Below, in pieces: positions 7,962 to 16,532 of a stretch of DNA of 32,277 bases. Every line of letters starts with the position of its first letter. Positions within the stretch are counted from its first letter, which is position 1. The notes beneath the pieces are model-generated. The model had not been told where the DNA came from. It was given only the letters and a program-made list of their open reading frames with translations, and did not search any database. Source of the stretch: Patescibacteria group bacterium (GTDB taxonomy: Bacteria > Patescibacteriota > Patescibacteriia > Patescibacteriales > GWC2-42-12); the NCBI GenBank assembly GCA_028703305.1, contig JAQVNC010000012.1, positions 1 to 32,277 on the forward strand, read 5' to 3'. Made by a program: the position numbers and the translations under genes.

Positions 7962-9449
7962 ATGGAGCATCAAAATAAAAAAGTAGCCTTAATCGCTTTA
8001 CGCTCCGACGACACCAAGGGCATTTCCCCTTTGGGCCAGATGTATCTGGCGACAGCGCTTAAAAAAAATGGCTTTATACCTAAAATCATTTATAAAAAAG
8101 AAAGTGAAGTCTGGCAGATTGAAGCGGAGATAGAAGAGTTTAAACCGGATTTAATCGGCATGTCGGTTTTTACCGGTTATTTAAACAAGCAATATGTTGA
8201 TTTAAGCAGAGCCTTAAAATCCCGGGGCTATTTAATAGCCTGGGGCAACGCTCACGCGTCGTTACTGCCGAGACAAGTTTTAAAAGAAAAATTTATTGAT
8301 TTTGTAATTATCGGCGAGGGCGAAGAAACGCTGGTTGAGCTGGTCAAAAATCTGGGCAATGTGGAAAATTATAAAAACATCGCCAGCCTGGGCTATAAAG
8401 AAAAGAACGGGGAAATAGCCATAAATCAGAGGAGAACTTTCGGCGATATGGATGAATTTTTGATTGACTGGTCGCTGATTAATGTTGAGGATTATATTGT
8501 GCCTTATTTTTCCGACAGATATAAAAGAACTTTGGCGGTGGTAAGCTCGCGGGGCTGCCCGTTTAACTGCCAGTTTTGTTATAATTTGGTTTTTAATAAT
8601 CGGCGCTGGCGCGCCCATTCGGCCGAAAAGCTAATCGCCAATTTAAAGCCGGTGATTGAAAAACATAAAATTGAAGCGATTAGGTTCCTTGATGATAATT
8701 TTTTCGTCAATAAAGAGCGGGCTTTCGCCATCGCCCGAGGCTTGGATCTGCCGTATTTCGCCGATGCCAGGGTTGAATATGTTGATGAAAAATTCGTGGC
8801 CGATTTAAAAGAGACTAAATGCAAAGAGATAATGTTCGGCTTTGAGTCCGGCTCGGAAAGAATTTTAACGGAAGTGGTGAAAAAGGGGACTACCACCAAA
8901 GATACCATTAAGGCCGTCACGTTATTAAATAATTCGGGCATCATGGCTTCGGGCTCAATCGTTTTCGGCCTGCCCACGGAAACCGAAGACGAATATAAAG
9001 AGACCATGAAATTAATAATTAAATTATTGGAAATAAATAATAATTTGGCTTTTACTTGCGGTTGGTTTTTACCTTACCCAGGAACCGGACTTTATGAAAA
9101 GGCTAAAGAATTGGGCTTTAAGCCGCCGGAAAAATTAGAAGATTGGGATCAGTTCGACCGCTGGCGCAATGACTATAAAATGGAGTGGGTTGATTGGGAT
9201 TATACTAAAGCGGTCAAATATTCCAGGCAGGTAGTCCATCTTTTAGCCCTGGCTTATAAAAGAAACATACCGATTTTAAAAACCATCCTTAAAAAAAGAG
9301 TTGAACATTTAAATTATTCCTGGCCGATTGATATTTATCTTTTTGCCAGATTAAGAAATATTTATTTATTCACCGGGCAGAAAAATTTTATGACTAGGCT
9401 GATTAAGCGAGTTATAGTTTATATAATAAAATTGAGGCAAAAAGCATAA
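7962..9449 (+). CDS. B12-binding-domain radical SAM protein
   Basis: A 495-residue radical SAM enzyme with the same layout as the gene at 3563. The N-terminal domain (about 1-130) carries PDLIGMSVFTGY and IIGEGEETLVELV, characteristic of B12-binding radical SAM proteins, although the usual opening LINPP is replaced by VALIALRSDD. The cluster cysteines are C199, C203 and C206 (SSRGCPFNCQFC). FGFESGSERILTEVVKKG and GSIVFGLPTETEDEYKETM follow in the barrel. The C-terminal 90 residues are basic and aromatic and may contact membrane or substrate. It closes the second glycosyltransferase/methyltransferase group. Substrate unknown; the setting suggests a glycan or lipid carrier. Confidence 0.89.
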   Translation: MEHQNKKVALIALRSDDTKGISPLGQMYLATALKKNGFIPKIIYKKESEVWQIEAEIEEFKPDLIGMSVFTGYLNKQYVDLSRALKSRGYLIAWGNAHASLLPRQVLKEKFIDFVIIGEGEETLVELVKNLGNVENYKNIASLGYKEKNGEIAINQRRTFGDMDEFLIDWSLINVEDYIVPYFSDRYKRTLAVVSSRGCPFNCQFCYNLVFNNRRWRAHSAEKLIANLKPVIEKHKIEAIRFLDDNFFVNKERAFAIARGLDLPYFADARVEYVDEKFVADLKETKCKEIMFGFESGSERILTEVVKKGTTTKDTIKAVTLLNNSGIMASGSIVFGLPTETEDEYKETMKLIIKLLEINNNLAFTCGWFLPYPGTGLYEKAKELGFKPPEKLEDWDQFDRWRNDYKMEWVDWDYTKAVKYSRQVVHLLALAYKRNIPILKTILKKRVEHLNYSWPIDIYLFARLRNIYLFTGQKNFMTRLIKRVIVYIIKLRQKA

Positions 9450-9458
9450 TTATATTTT

Positions 9459-10517
9459 ATGACGATTTGTTTTTTTGGAATTTATGATCCGCTTTACAGC
9501 CGCAACAGCATTTTAATCAAGGGGCTAAAGCAGAACGGGATTGAAGTGATTGAATGCAACGCCACGGCCGGCAGAATCGGCAAATATTTAACCTTAATCG
9601 CCAAGCATCGGCAGATTAGAAAAAAATATGACTTTATGATAGTGGCTTTTCCCGGCTATCAGGCGGTTATTCTGGCAAAATTTTTAACCTTAAAACCGGT
9701 TATCTATGACGCTTTTTTTTCAATTTATGACTCCGAGGTTTGCGACAGAAAATCCACCAAAACCGGGAGCTTAAAAGCTTTATATTATTGGATTTTAGAT
9801 TGGCTGGCTTGCCTGGCGGCAGATAAGATTATGCTTGATACTAGCGCGCATATAGATTATTTTTGCAGATTGTTTCGCTTAAAAAAAGAAAAATTCATCA
9901 GAGTTTTGTTAGGCGCCGATGATCAGCTTATAAAATTTACGCGGCCAGAGGCAAAAGAAAATTTAATAGTTCATTTCCATGGCATCGCCACGCCGCTTCA
10001 AGGAGTCGGTTATATAGTGGAGGCGGCCCGCTTGCTTAAGCAAGAGAATATCAAATTTAATTTAGTCGGCAGTAAAATTAGGCGCTATGAAATTAAAGGA
10101 GACGAGGCTAATATTAATTATATTAAAACCTTGCCCTACCCGGAGCTAATTAAGATTATGGCCGAAGCCGATATATGTTTGGGGATTTTCGGAAATTCCA
10201 TGAAAACTCAAGTGGTTATTCCCAATAAAATTTATGAGGCGCTGGCAGGCGGCAAGGCGGTAATTACGGCTGATACTAAGGCGGTCCGAGAAGTGCTTGC
10301 CGATAAGCAAAATTGTTTATTTTGCCGAATCGGTGATCCGCGAGATTTGGCCGATAAAATTATCATGTTAAAAAGAGACGAGAAGTTGAGGCAACAAATT
10401 GCCGAAAACGGCTATCAATTATTTATTGATAAATTAACGCCGATTAAGGTAACGGCCGATTTGGCTGAGCGGATAAAGCAAGGCGAATTTAATAAAAAAC
10501 AGCCGGTCGGCCGTTAA
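9459..10517 (+). CDS. GT4-like glycosyltransferase
   Basis: A 352-residue GT-B protein. The C-terminal half shows VHFHGIATPLQGVGYIVEA, FNLVGSK and VVIPNKIYEALAGGKAVITADT, the form of the donor-site motif found in GT4 branches whose first Glu is missing and which have PNKxYE instead. The motif CDRKS and two hydrophobic stretches around residues 70-120 suggest membrane association of the acceptor domain. It starts 9 bases after the preceding radical SAM gene and begins the third gene group. The family is fairly certain; specificity is not. Confidence 0.85.
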   Translation: MTICFFGIYDPLYSRNSILIKGLKQNGIEVIECNATAGRIGKYLTLIAKHRQIRKKYDFMIVAFPGYQAVILAKFLTLKPVIYDAFFSIYDSEVCDRKSTKTGSLKALYYWILDWLACLAADKIMLDTSAHIDYFCRLFRLKKEKFIRVLLGADDQLIKFTRPEAKENLIVHFHGIATPLQGVGYIVEAARLLKQENIKFNLVGSKIRRYEIKGDEANINYIKTLPYPELIKIMAEADICLGIFGNSMKTQVVIPNKIYEALAGGKAVITADTKAVREVLADKQNCLFCRIGDPRDLADKIIMLKRDEKLRQQIAENGYQLFIDKLTPIKVTADLAERIKQGEFNKKQPVGR

Positions 10518-10544
10518 GTCGGAGTTTAAAAATTAATAATATTT

Positions 10545-11225
10545 ATGTTTTATTTTTTTTGCACCAGAAAACCAAACTTTAGCAATATCAAAAAAATCGA
10601 TTATAATGATTATTGGGTTAATAGGAAATTTGAAATTAATAAAAAATTGAAAGAAAGGGAAGAAATTATATTAAAATGGGTGCCTCAAGGCGCGAAAGTT
10701 ATCGACCTGGGCTGCGGCAACTCGCTCTTGCCGACAAAGCTTAAAGAAAAAGGCTGTGATATAACCGTAGCCGATATTTCACCGATAGTTTTGGCCGGTT
10801 ATGAAAAATACGGCCTTGAGGGCAAGGTAATAAATTTAGAAGATATAGAAGCGGTTAAAAATATCAAAAAATTTGATTATATAATTTTAAGCGAAGTTTT
10901 AGAACATACAAAAAATCCCGAAGAAATTATCGAGGTTTTAAAATCTCACGCCGATTATTTAATAATTACGATTCCTAACAGCGCTTTTTACCGATACCGT
11001 TTGCATCTTTTTTGGTCGGGCCGCTTTTTTACCCAATGGGTTTATCATCCTTCCGAGCATTTAAGATATTGGAGCCATCTTGATTTTTTGGATTGGCTGA
11101 GCGCCTTAAATTTAAAAGTGGTGGAATGCCGTTCGTCTAACGGCCTAACCATCGGCCCGATAAAGCTGTTTAATCTTTTTAAAAATTTATTCGGCCATCA
11201 AATCTGCTATTTAATAAAAACTTAA
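10545..11225 (+). CDS. Class I SAM-dependent methyltransferase, MetW-like
   Basis: A 226-residue methyltransferase. Motif I is VIDLGCGNSLLP (I53-G58 core), with an acidic ribose-binding end of strand two (ITVADIS) and IILSEVLEHTKNPEEII. The later section SGRFFTQWVYHPSEHLRYWSHLDFLDWL resembles MetW-type and related sugar-cluster methyltransferases. It lies between a GT4 and a GT2 gene, 27 bases after the former and 10 before the latter, consistent with one transcript. Glycan or lipid-carrier methylation is inferred from context. An early FYFFCTRKPNF stretch before the fold may be a poorly conserved N-terminus, and an internal start cannot be excluded. Confidence 0.86.
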   Translation: MFYFFCTRKPNFSNIKKIDYNDYWVNRKFEINKKLKEREEIILKWVPQGAKVIDLGCGNSLLPTKLKEKGCDITVADISPIVLAGYEKYGLEGKVINLEDIEAVKNIKKFDYIILSEVLEHTKNPEEIIEVLKSHADYLIITIPNSAFYRYRLHLFWSGRFFTQWVYHPSEHLRYWSHLDFLDWLSALNLKVVECRSSNGLTIGPIKLFNLFKNLFGHQICYLIKT

Positions 11226-11235
11226 AAATTCAGTT

Positions 11236-11931
11236 ATGCCAAAATTATCCATAGTGATACCGGTTTATAACGAAAAAAATACCTTAGCCGAAATTTTAAA
11301 AAGAATTGAAGCGGCTGATTTAGGCGTGGCCAAAGAGGTGATTATTGTTGATGATTTTTCTAGCGACGGAACCAAGGAGATTTTAAAATCATTGGAAAAT
11401 GATTATAAAATAATCTATCAGCCTAAGAATTCAGGCAAAGGCGCGGCTTTGCGCGCCGGCTTTAAATTGGCGACCGGAGATTGGCTGGTGGTGCAAGACG
11501 CTGATTTGGAATATGATCCTAATGATTTTAAGGCCATGCTTAATCTGATGCGCGAGGCCGGAGCGCTTGTTGTCTACGGCTCCCGGCGCTTAGAGCACAG
11601 TTATTTTAAAACCCGCCATTCCGGCCATATTTACGCTTTCGGGGGAATTTTCCTGACTTGGTTCACTAATTTGCTTTACGGCATAAAGATTACTGACGAG
11701 CCGACTTGCTATAAAATGTTTAAAACAGATTTTTTGAAAAGCATAAATTTGGAATGCCAACGGTTTGAATTTTGCCCCGAGGTTACGGCGAAAATCGCCA
11801 GGCGCGGCATAAAAATTTATGAAGTGCCGATAAGTTATCGCCCGCGCCATAAAAGCGAAGGTAAAAAAATCAATTGGCGCGACGGCCTGGAGGCGCTTTG
11901 GATTTTATTAAAATATCGTTTTATAAAATAA
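11236..11931 (+). CDS. GT2 glycosyltransferase, dolichyl-phosphate-mannose synthase-like
   Basis: A 231-residue GT-A enzyme and close paralogue of the gene at 1280. It shares LSIVIPVYNEKNT at the start, VDDFSSDGT (D39, D40), QDADLEYDP (D88-A-D90) and EGKKINWRDG near the end. No membrane helix is present at the C-terminus. The likely reaction is transfer of a sugar to polyprenyl phosphate. The stop codon overlaps the start of the following radical SAM gene by one base (TAATG), suggesting translational coupling. Two copies in one locus suggest two different lipid-linked sugars or a duplicated module. Confidence 0.9.
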   Translation: MPKLSIVIPVYNEKNTLAEILKRIEAADLGVAKEVIIVDDFSSDGTKEILKSLENDYKIIYQPKNSGKGAALRAGFKLATGDWLVVQDADLEYDPNDFKAMLNLMREAGALVVYGSRRLEHSYFKTRHSGHIYAFGGIFLTWFTNLLYGIKITDEPTCYKMFKTDFLKSINLECQRFEFCPEVTAKIARRGIKIYEVPISYRPRHKSEGKKINWRDGLEALWILLKYRFIK

Positions 11932-13346
11932 TGCCTAACCAACAAAAAAAAGTTTTACTCATTAATCCGCCTTGGGTTATCGGTGAAGATAAGAATTTAT
12001 GGAAGCAGGTCGGAAGCTGCTGGCCGAGTTTAGGTTTGGCTTATATAGCGGCCGTGCTTGAGCAAGCCGGCTCACAAGTCAGATATCTTGACTGTTCCGC
12101 CGAGCATTTTACGGTCAACGACGCGGTAAAAGCCATTGGCGAATATCAGGAGAGTTTTGATTTTATCGGCTTAACCGCCACTACGCCTTTAATTAATAAT
12201 GCTTTGGCGATTGCTCGGGCGGTTAGAAAAATTTTCCCTCGGGCAAAAATAGTATTTGGCGGCGTCCACCCGTCAATCTTGCCAGATGAAATTATGGCGC
12301 AACCGGAAGTTGATTACGTGGTTATTGATGAAGGCGAAGAGACATTCATGGAGCTGGTTCAGGGCCGCGAGCCAAAAGATATCTTGGGGCTGTGCTATAA
12401 AGAGAATGGGCAAATTATTAAAAATCAGCTTCGGCCGCTAATTAAAAATTTAGACGACATACCCCCGCCGGCTTATCATCTCCTGCCTATGGATAAATAT
12501 TATCCGGCGGTCGGCAGCTACAAGCGCTTGCCGGCGATGATTCTATTCGCCACTCGCGGCTGTCCCGGCCGCTGCACTTACTGCCATCGCGCTTTTAGAG
12601 GCATCGTGCGCAAACGTTCGGCCCAGAGCATTTTAAATGAAATTAAAATTCTTAAAAAAAATTACGGCATTAAAGAAGTCGCCTTTTATGATGATACTTT
12701 TACTTTATTTAAAGACGTGGTTAAGGAATTTTGCGAAACGGTTATTAAAGAAAAAATTGACATCACTTGGTCGTGTTTTACTCGGGTTGACTGCGTTGAC
12801 GAGGCGATGTTAAGATTAATGAAACAGGCCGGCTGCCATTTGATTTTATTCGGCGTGGAATCGGCCGACGAGCAAATCTTAAAAAATATTAAAAAAAATA
12901 TTTCCCTTGAGCAGGTAGAAAAAATAGTCAAGTTATCAAGGGTTATAGGCATAGAAACGCGCGCTTCTTTTATGTTCGGCAATCAGGGAGAAACCGAGGA
13001 GACAATAAAAAAAACCATTGATTTTTCCCTTAAACTTGACCCGGACGAGGCGCAGTTCAATATAGCCACGGCTTACCCTGGGACTGAACTTTACGATTGG
13101 GCAAAAGAAAGGGGCTATATAAAAATTTTTAATTGGGACGATTACAGCATGTCTAATGTAGTTTTGGAATTGCCTAATTTAAGCAAAGAAAAGATGCAAT
13201 ATTATTACGCTCTGGCGCACCGCCGATTCTATCTAAGGCCTAAAATAATTTTACGCCGGCTTTTCCGCATAAGAACTTTTGATCAGCTAAAGCAGGAGAT
13301 TCGGGGCGGGCTCTTAGTTTTAAATTTTATTTCCGATAAAAAATGA
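11931..13346 (+). CDS. B12-binding-domain radical SAM protein
   Basis: A 471-residue radical SAM protein, the third in the window. It starts VLLINPPWV, has VFGGVHPSILPDEI and VVIDEGEETFMELV in the B12-binding domain, and the cluster cysteines C211, C215 and C218 in TRGCPGRCTYC. FGVESADEQILKNIKKN and ASFMFGNQGETEET follow. I use the ATG at 11931, which overlaps the upstream stop by one base, rather than an in-frame start at 11874 deep inside the GT2 gene. The next gene overlaps its TGA as ATGA. It may install a methyl group or another radical-derived change on a sugar or lipid; the actual reaction cannot be deduced. Confidence 0.9.
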   Translation: MPNQQKKVLLINPPWVIGEDKNLWKQVGSCWPSLGLAYIAAVLEQAGSQVRYLDCSAEHFTVNDAVKAIGEYQESFDFIGLTATTPLINNALAIARAVRKIFPRAKIVFGGVHPSILPDEIMAQPEVDYVVIDEGEETFMELVQGREPKDILGLCYKENGQIIKNQLRPLIKNLDDIPPPAYHLLPMDKYYPAVGSYKRLPAMILFATRGCPGRCTYCHRAFRGIVRKRSAQSILNEIKILKKNYGIKEVAFYDDTFTLFKDVVKEFCETVIKEKIDITWSCFTRVDCVDEAMLRLMKQAGCHLILFGVESADEQILKNIKKNISLEQVEKIVKLSRVIGIETRASFMFGNQGETEETIKKTIDFSLKLDPDEAQFNIATAYPGTELYDWAKERGYIKIFNWDDYSMSNVVLELPNLSKEKMQYYYALAHRRFYLRPKIILRRLFRIRTFDQLKQEIRGGLLVLNFISDKK

Positions 13347-14689
13347 ACAAAGAAAAATGGCTGTTATTCTGGCGACAGAATAGAATTTTAATTTTAATTT
13401 TGGTTGGGTCTTTTATCTTAAGCCTGGCTTATTCTTTTTATTTTAAAATTCCGCCGGCGGTTGACGCCCGGGCTTATGATAACATCGCCCAAAATCTAGC
13501 CAACGGCAACGGCTACCGGGAAAATTTAGATACCGATTTAGTCCATGATTTTGCCATTGCCCGAGTTGGACCTTTATATGAATACTTTCTGGCCGGAGTT
13601 TATAAAATTTTCGGCCATAGTTACGGCGCGGTCTGGACGATTCAGGCGGTTTTGCACGCTTTAACCGCCTGGTTAATTTATTTGGCTTCAATTCTAATTT
13701 TCGCGGCCAGCCAACAGCGCCGGGCGATCGGGCTCATGGCCGCGGCGATAATCGGCTTTTATCCGGATTTAATTGAAATCTCCGCTATGCTCATGACCGA
13801 GACGCTGTATTTATTTTTTATTTGTTTATTCTTTTATCTATTTTTCCGCTTTTTTTACGAACCAAAAAATTGGCTGTTGGTTTTTTTATTCGGCCTGGTT
13901 TCCGGTTTAGCGGTTTTAGCAAGGCCGCCGGTTTTATTTTTGCTGCCGGTGGCTTATTTTTTATTTTTTAGAAAAAAGCTGCTCTCACAGGCTATTATTT
14001 TTTCCATAGTTTTATTTTTGGTTTTTACTCCCTGGACGGTTAGAAATTATTTAACTTACGGGGAAATTATGCCTTTTGGCGCGGCCGGTAATTTTAATTT
14101 TTGGATAGGCAACTATCATGGCGGCAACGGTGAGCAGGAGCCGACCGAAGAGCATATTCAATTTTCCGCCAAGTACGGCGTTAGGGAGATTAACGGAGAA
14201 TCCATGAGGCAATTTAAATTATTTTTAAGCGATTATCCGGCCGAATTTTTAAAGTTAACCGCTCTCCGCGTTAACAAATATTTCAGCATTATCCGGCCGA
14301 TGGGCTTTTGGTTTTATCAAACGGGCTGGAGCCAGTTTTTATTTATTTTTTCTTCAGCCATGGCTTCAATTATTTTATTTGTTTTCGGCTTGGCCGGGGC
14401 GATTAAGTCTTTTTTGGCGCGCGAAGAGAAATTTTATTATTTATTGGCTTTCGCGGCCATTGCTCCTTTGATTATTTTTATTACGGTAGTTGAAACCAGA
14501 TATCGATTTCAAATTTATCCTTTATTGGCCATTTTCGCCGGTTATTTCGTCGTGTCATTAAAATATGAGGCCAGGCGCTGGACCAATAAGATATTATGGC
14601 TGTCGATCACTTTGATTTTTACCAACGGCCTAATTGATTTATTATTGAGTTCGGCGAAATTAAAAGAACGGCTGGGCTTGTTTTTCTAG
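13343..14689 (+). CDS. GT-C-type membrane glycosyltransferase (PMT/ArnT-like)
   Basis: A 448-residue polytopic membrane protein with roughly ten hydrophobic helices, the first at about residues 14-34. Just after helix one comes PPAVDARAYDNIAQNLANGNGY with acidic residues D41 and D46 in the position of the catalytic Asp of GT-C enzymes. RPPVLFLLPVAY and TPWTVRNYLTYG are motifs common to PMT_2-domain proteins. Such enzymes take sugar from a polyprenyl-phosphate donor on the outer face of the membrane. The GT2 gene immediately downstream could provide that donor. The start overlaps the radical SAM stop by four bases. No signal for the acceptor is visible. Confidence 0.87.
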   Translation: MNKEKWLLFWRQNRILILILVGSFILSLAYSFYFKIPPAVDARAYDNIAQNLANGNGYRENLDTDLVHDFAIARVGPLYEYFLAGVYKIFGHSYGAVWTIQAVLHALTAWLIYLASILIFAASQQRRAIGLMAAAIIGFYPDLIEISAMLMTETLYLFFICLFFYLFFRFFYEPKNWLLVFLFGLVSGLAVLARPPVLFLLPVAYFLFFRKKLLSQAIIFSIVLFLVFTPWTVRNYLTYGEIMPFGAAGNFNFWIGNYHGGNGEQEPTEEHIQFSAKYGVREINGESMRQFKLFLSDYPAEFLKLTALRVNKYFSIIRPMGFWFYQTGWSQFLFIFSSAMASIILFVFGLAGAIKSFLAREEKFYYLLAFAAIAPLIIFITVVETRYRFQIYPLLAIFAGYFVVSLKYEARRWTNKILWLSITLIFTNGLIDLLLSSAKLKERLGLFF

Positions 14690-14694
14690 AAAAT

Positions 14695-15429
14695 ATGGAA
14701 AATATTAATAAAAAAAATAAAAAAATAATCGCGATTTTGCCTGCTTATAACGCGGCTAAAACTTTAGAGCCGACGGTTAATGACATACCGCCGGATTGGG
14801 TTGATGAAATTATTTTAGTGGATGACGCCAGTAAAGACGAGACGGTGGCGATCGCTAAAAAACTTGGCTTGATAACTTTTGTCCATGAAAAAAACCGCGG
14901 CTATGGCGGTAATCAGAAAACCTGCTATCGGGAAGCATTGGCGGCCGGAGCGGACATTGTGGTGATGGTCCATCCCGACCACCAATATGATCCCAAGCTG
15001 ATTCCGGAAATAGTTAAGCCGCTGCTCCTGGATGAAGCCGACGCGGTTTTCGGCTCAAGAATGTTAAACCCTAAAAACGCCATTAAAGGCGGTATGCCTT
15101 ATTGGAAATTTACGGCCAATATTTTTTTAACCGCCATAGAAAACGCGATTTTAGGTTTTCATTTAAGCGAATATCATTCCGGTTTTAGGGCGTACTCGAG
15201 CCGGGTTTTATGTACGCTTCCTCTTGAAGAAAATTCAGATGATTTTGTATTTGACACGGAAATTATTACCCAGATGAAAAAGGCCGGCTTTTCCAGGATA
15301 AAAGAAATTTCCATCACTACCCGCTATTTCCCCGAAGCTTCAATGATTGGATTTTGGAAAAGCACTTTTTACGGGTTGTCGATTCTCTGGGTTATGATTA
15401 AATACTTATTATGGAAGATCAAGCGTTAA
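14695..15429 (+). CDS. GT2 glycosyltransferase, polyprenyl-phosphate sugar synthase-like
   Basis: A 244-residue GT-A enzyme with ILPAYNAAKTL, VDDASKDET (D43, D44), the NRGYGGNQKTCY segment and VHPDHQYDP (D95 and D99) as metal-binding site. This variant is common beside GT-C proteins and probably makes a lipid-phosphate sugar. One hydrophobic stretch is present near the end (FYGLSILWVMIKYLLW), which may tether the protein to the membrane. It follows the GT-C gene by 5 bases. The last 19 bases overlap the start of the next gene, so translation of the two is probably coupled. Confidence 0.9.
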   Translation: MENINKKNKKIIAILPAYNAAKTLEPTVNDIPPDWVDEIILVDDASKDETVAIAKKLGLITFVHEKNRGYGGNQKTCYREALAAGADIVVMVHPDHQYDPKLIPEIVKPLLLDEADAVFGSRMLNPKNAIKGGMPYWKFTANIFLTAIENAILGFHLSEYHSGFRAYSSRVLCTLPLEENSDDFVFDTEIITQMKKAGFSRIKEISITTRYFPEASMIGFWKSTFYGLSILWVMIKYLLWKIKR

Positions 15430-16382
15430 ACAATCATTTTTGCTATATCTGCGGGGGCGCTTTAGGCTTTTTATTTATGGCTAAGGATTATATCAGTTCC
15501 GAGACTTTTAGCCTCTATCAATGCCCGGTTTGCTCTCTGGCCGAGATTAAGCCAAGCCCGAAGCTGGCTGACTTCGCGAAATATTACCCTAAATTATATT
15601 ATGGAAAAAGGAAGTCGTTCACCGACTCTTTGATAAATAATGGCCGGCGCCGAAAAATTAAAAAAATTGCTGCTAGTTTTAAAAATAACGCTGATAAAAA
15701 ATCGCTTTTGGATGTTGGCTGCGGCGACGGCGGTTTTATTTCGCTGTTGGCCGCCGACGGCTGGCAGGTCGCTGGCACGGAAATGGCTTCTTTAGGCAGC
15801 CACAGCAAGCCGGCTTTGGTTAATATCTGCCGCCAAGAGCTTATTGATTGCGGTTTTAACGAAGCTGGCTTTGATATAATTACCATGTGGCATTCTTTAG
15901 AGCATTTGGCCGAGCCGCTTTCATATTTAAAAGAAGCCGGCAGGATTTTAAAAAAACAAGGCATGCTTTTAGTGGAAGTGCCGAATTTTAATTCCTGGCA
16001 GTCGGTGATTTTTAAGGATAACTGGTTTCATTTGGATGTGCCGCGGCATATTTTCCATTATGACAAAAAAAGTTTGGCGTTAATTTTAGAAAAGGCTGAT
16101 TTTAAAATTGTTAAAGTTTCTTATAATTCTTTAATTTACGGCCTGTTCGGCTTAATACAAAGCTGCCTTAATGTTTTTTGCCAAAGAAAAAACTTGCTGT
16201 TTGATTGGTTAAACGGAAAAGTCGGCTTAGCCGATATAAAGGCGGGTTCGGTTGGCGCCGGGGATTTTATTATTACTTTTATTTTAGCGATTCCGGCATC
16301 AATTTTTTCCTTGCTGATTTTCGCGCTAGAAGTTATTTTTAAAAGAGGGGGAGTTATTACTGTTTGGGCGAGGCGAGAATAA
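15411..16382 (+). CDS. Methyltransferase with N-terminal Cys4 zinc-ribbon-like domain
   Basis: A 323-residue class I methyltransferase. Two CX2C pairs (C11/C14 and C38/C41) form a probable zinc ribbon ahead of the catalytic domain, as in many sugar-cluster methyltransferases. Motif I is LDVGCGDGGF (L100-G105 core), followed by MWHSLEHLAEPL and PNFNSWQSVIFKDNWFHLDVPRHIFHY, a signature common in this group. About 25 hydrophobic residues near 285-312 suggest a membrane anchor. It overlaps the upstream GT2 by 19 bases and is the last gene before hairpin element copy 2. The substrate is probably a glycan at the membrane. Confidence 0.9.
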   Translation: MEDQALNNHFCYICGGALGFLFMAKDYISSETFSLYQCPVCSLAEIKPSPKLADFAKYYPKLYYGKRKSFTDSLINNGRRRKIKKIAASFKNNADKKSLLDVGCGDGGFISLLAADGWQVAGTEMASLGSHSKPALVNICRQELIDCGFNEAGFDIITMWHSLEHLAEPLSYLKEAGRILKKQGMLLVEVPNFNSWQSVIFKDNWFHLDVPRHIFHYDKKSLALILEKADFKIVKVSYNSLIYGLFGLIQSCLNVFCQRKNLLFDWLNGKVGLADIKAGSVGAGDFIITFILAIPASIFSLLIFALEVIFKRGGVITVWARRE

Positions 16383-16409
16383 AAAAGTTTTAGCTATCGG
16401 CCACATGAG

Positions 16410-16509
16410 ATTTGGGTAAATTTAATAAAATTTTCTACTGCGGAACTCGACCGAGATTACTCGGCCTCAGACAGTCCTCGCACGAAAATTTTACAAAATT
16501 TACCCAAAT
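16410..16509. repeat. Long palindromic hairpin element, copy 2
   Basis: This occupies most of the 150-base gap between 16382 and 16533. It shares with copy 1 the left core TTTTCTACTGCGGAACTCG and the right core ACAGTCCTCGCACGAAAA. The outer arms are different: ATTTGGGTAAATTT (16410-16423) and its perfect complement (16496-16509). The tip is also different but still pairs, CCGAG-ATTA-CTCGG (16451-16464). The total length of 100 bases is almost the same as copy 1 (101). Conserved core with changed but still complementary stems suggests that the fold matters. No coding frame or T-run terminator is visible in the rest of the gap. Confidence 0.85.
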
Positions 16510-16532
16510 TAGATGCCAAAAATAAATTATTT

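Noticed and set aside
8579-9007. Minus-strand open frame of 142 codons inside the second radical SAM gene
   Set aside because: The plus strand encodes conserved radical SAM motifs throughout; the minus frame shows no family features.
11874-11933. Upstream start at 11874 for the third radical SAM gene
   Set aside because: It would overlap the GT2 coding region by 58 bases, and the added residues do not resemble the family. The ATG at 11931 gives LLINPPWV near the start, as expected.
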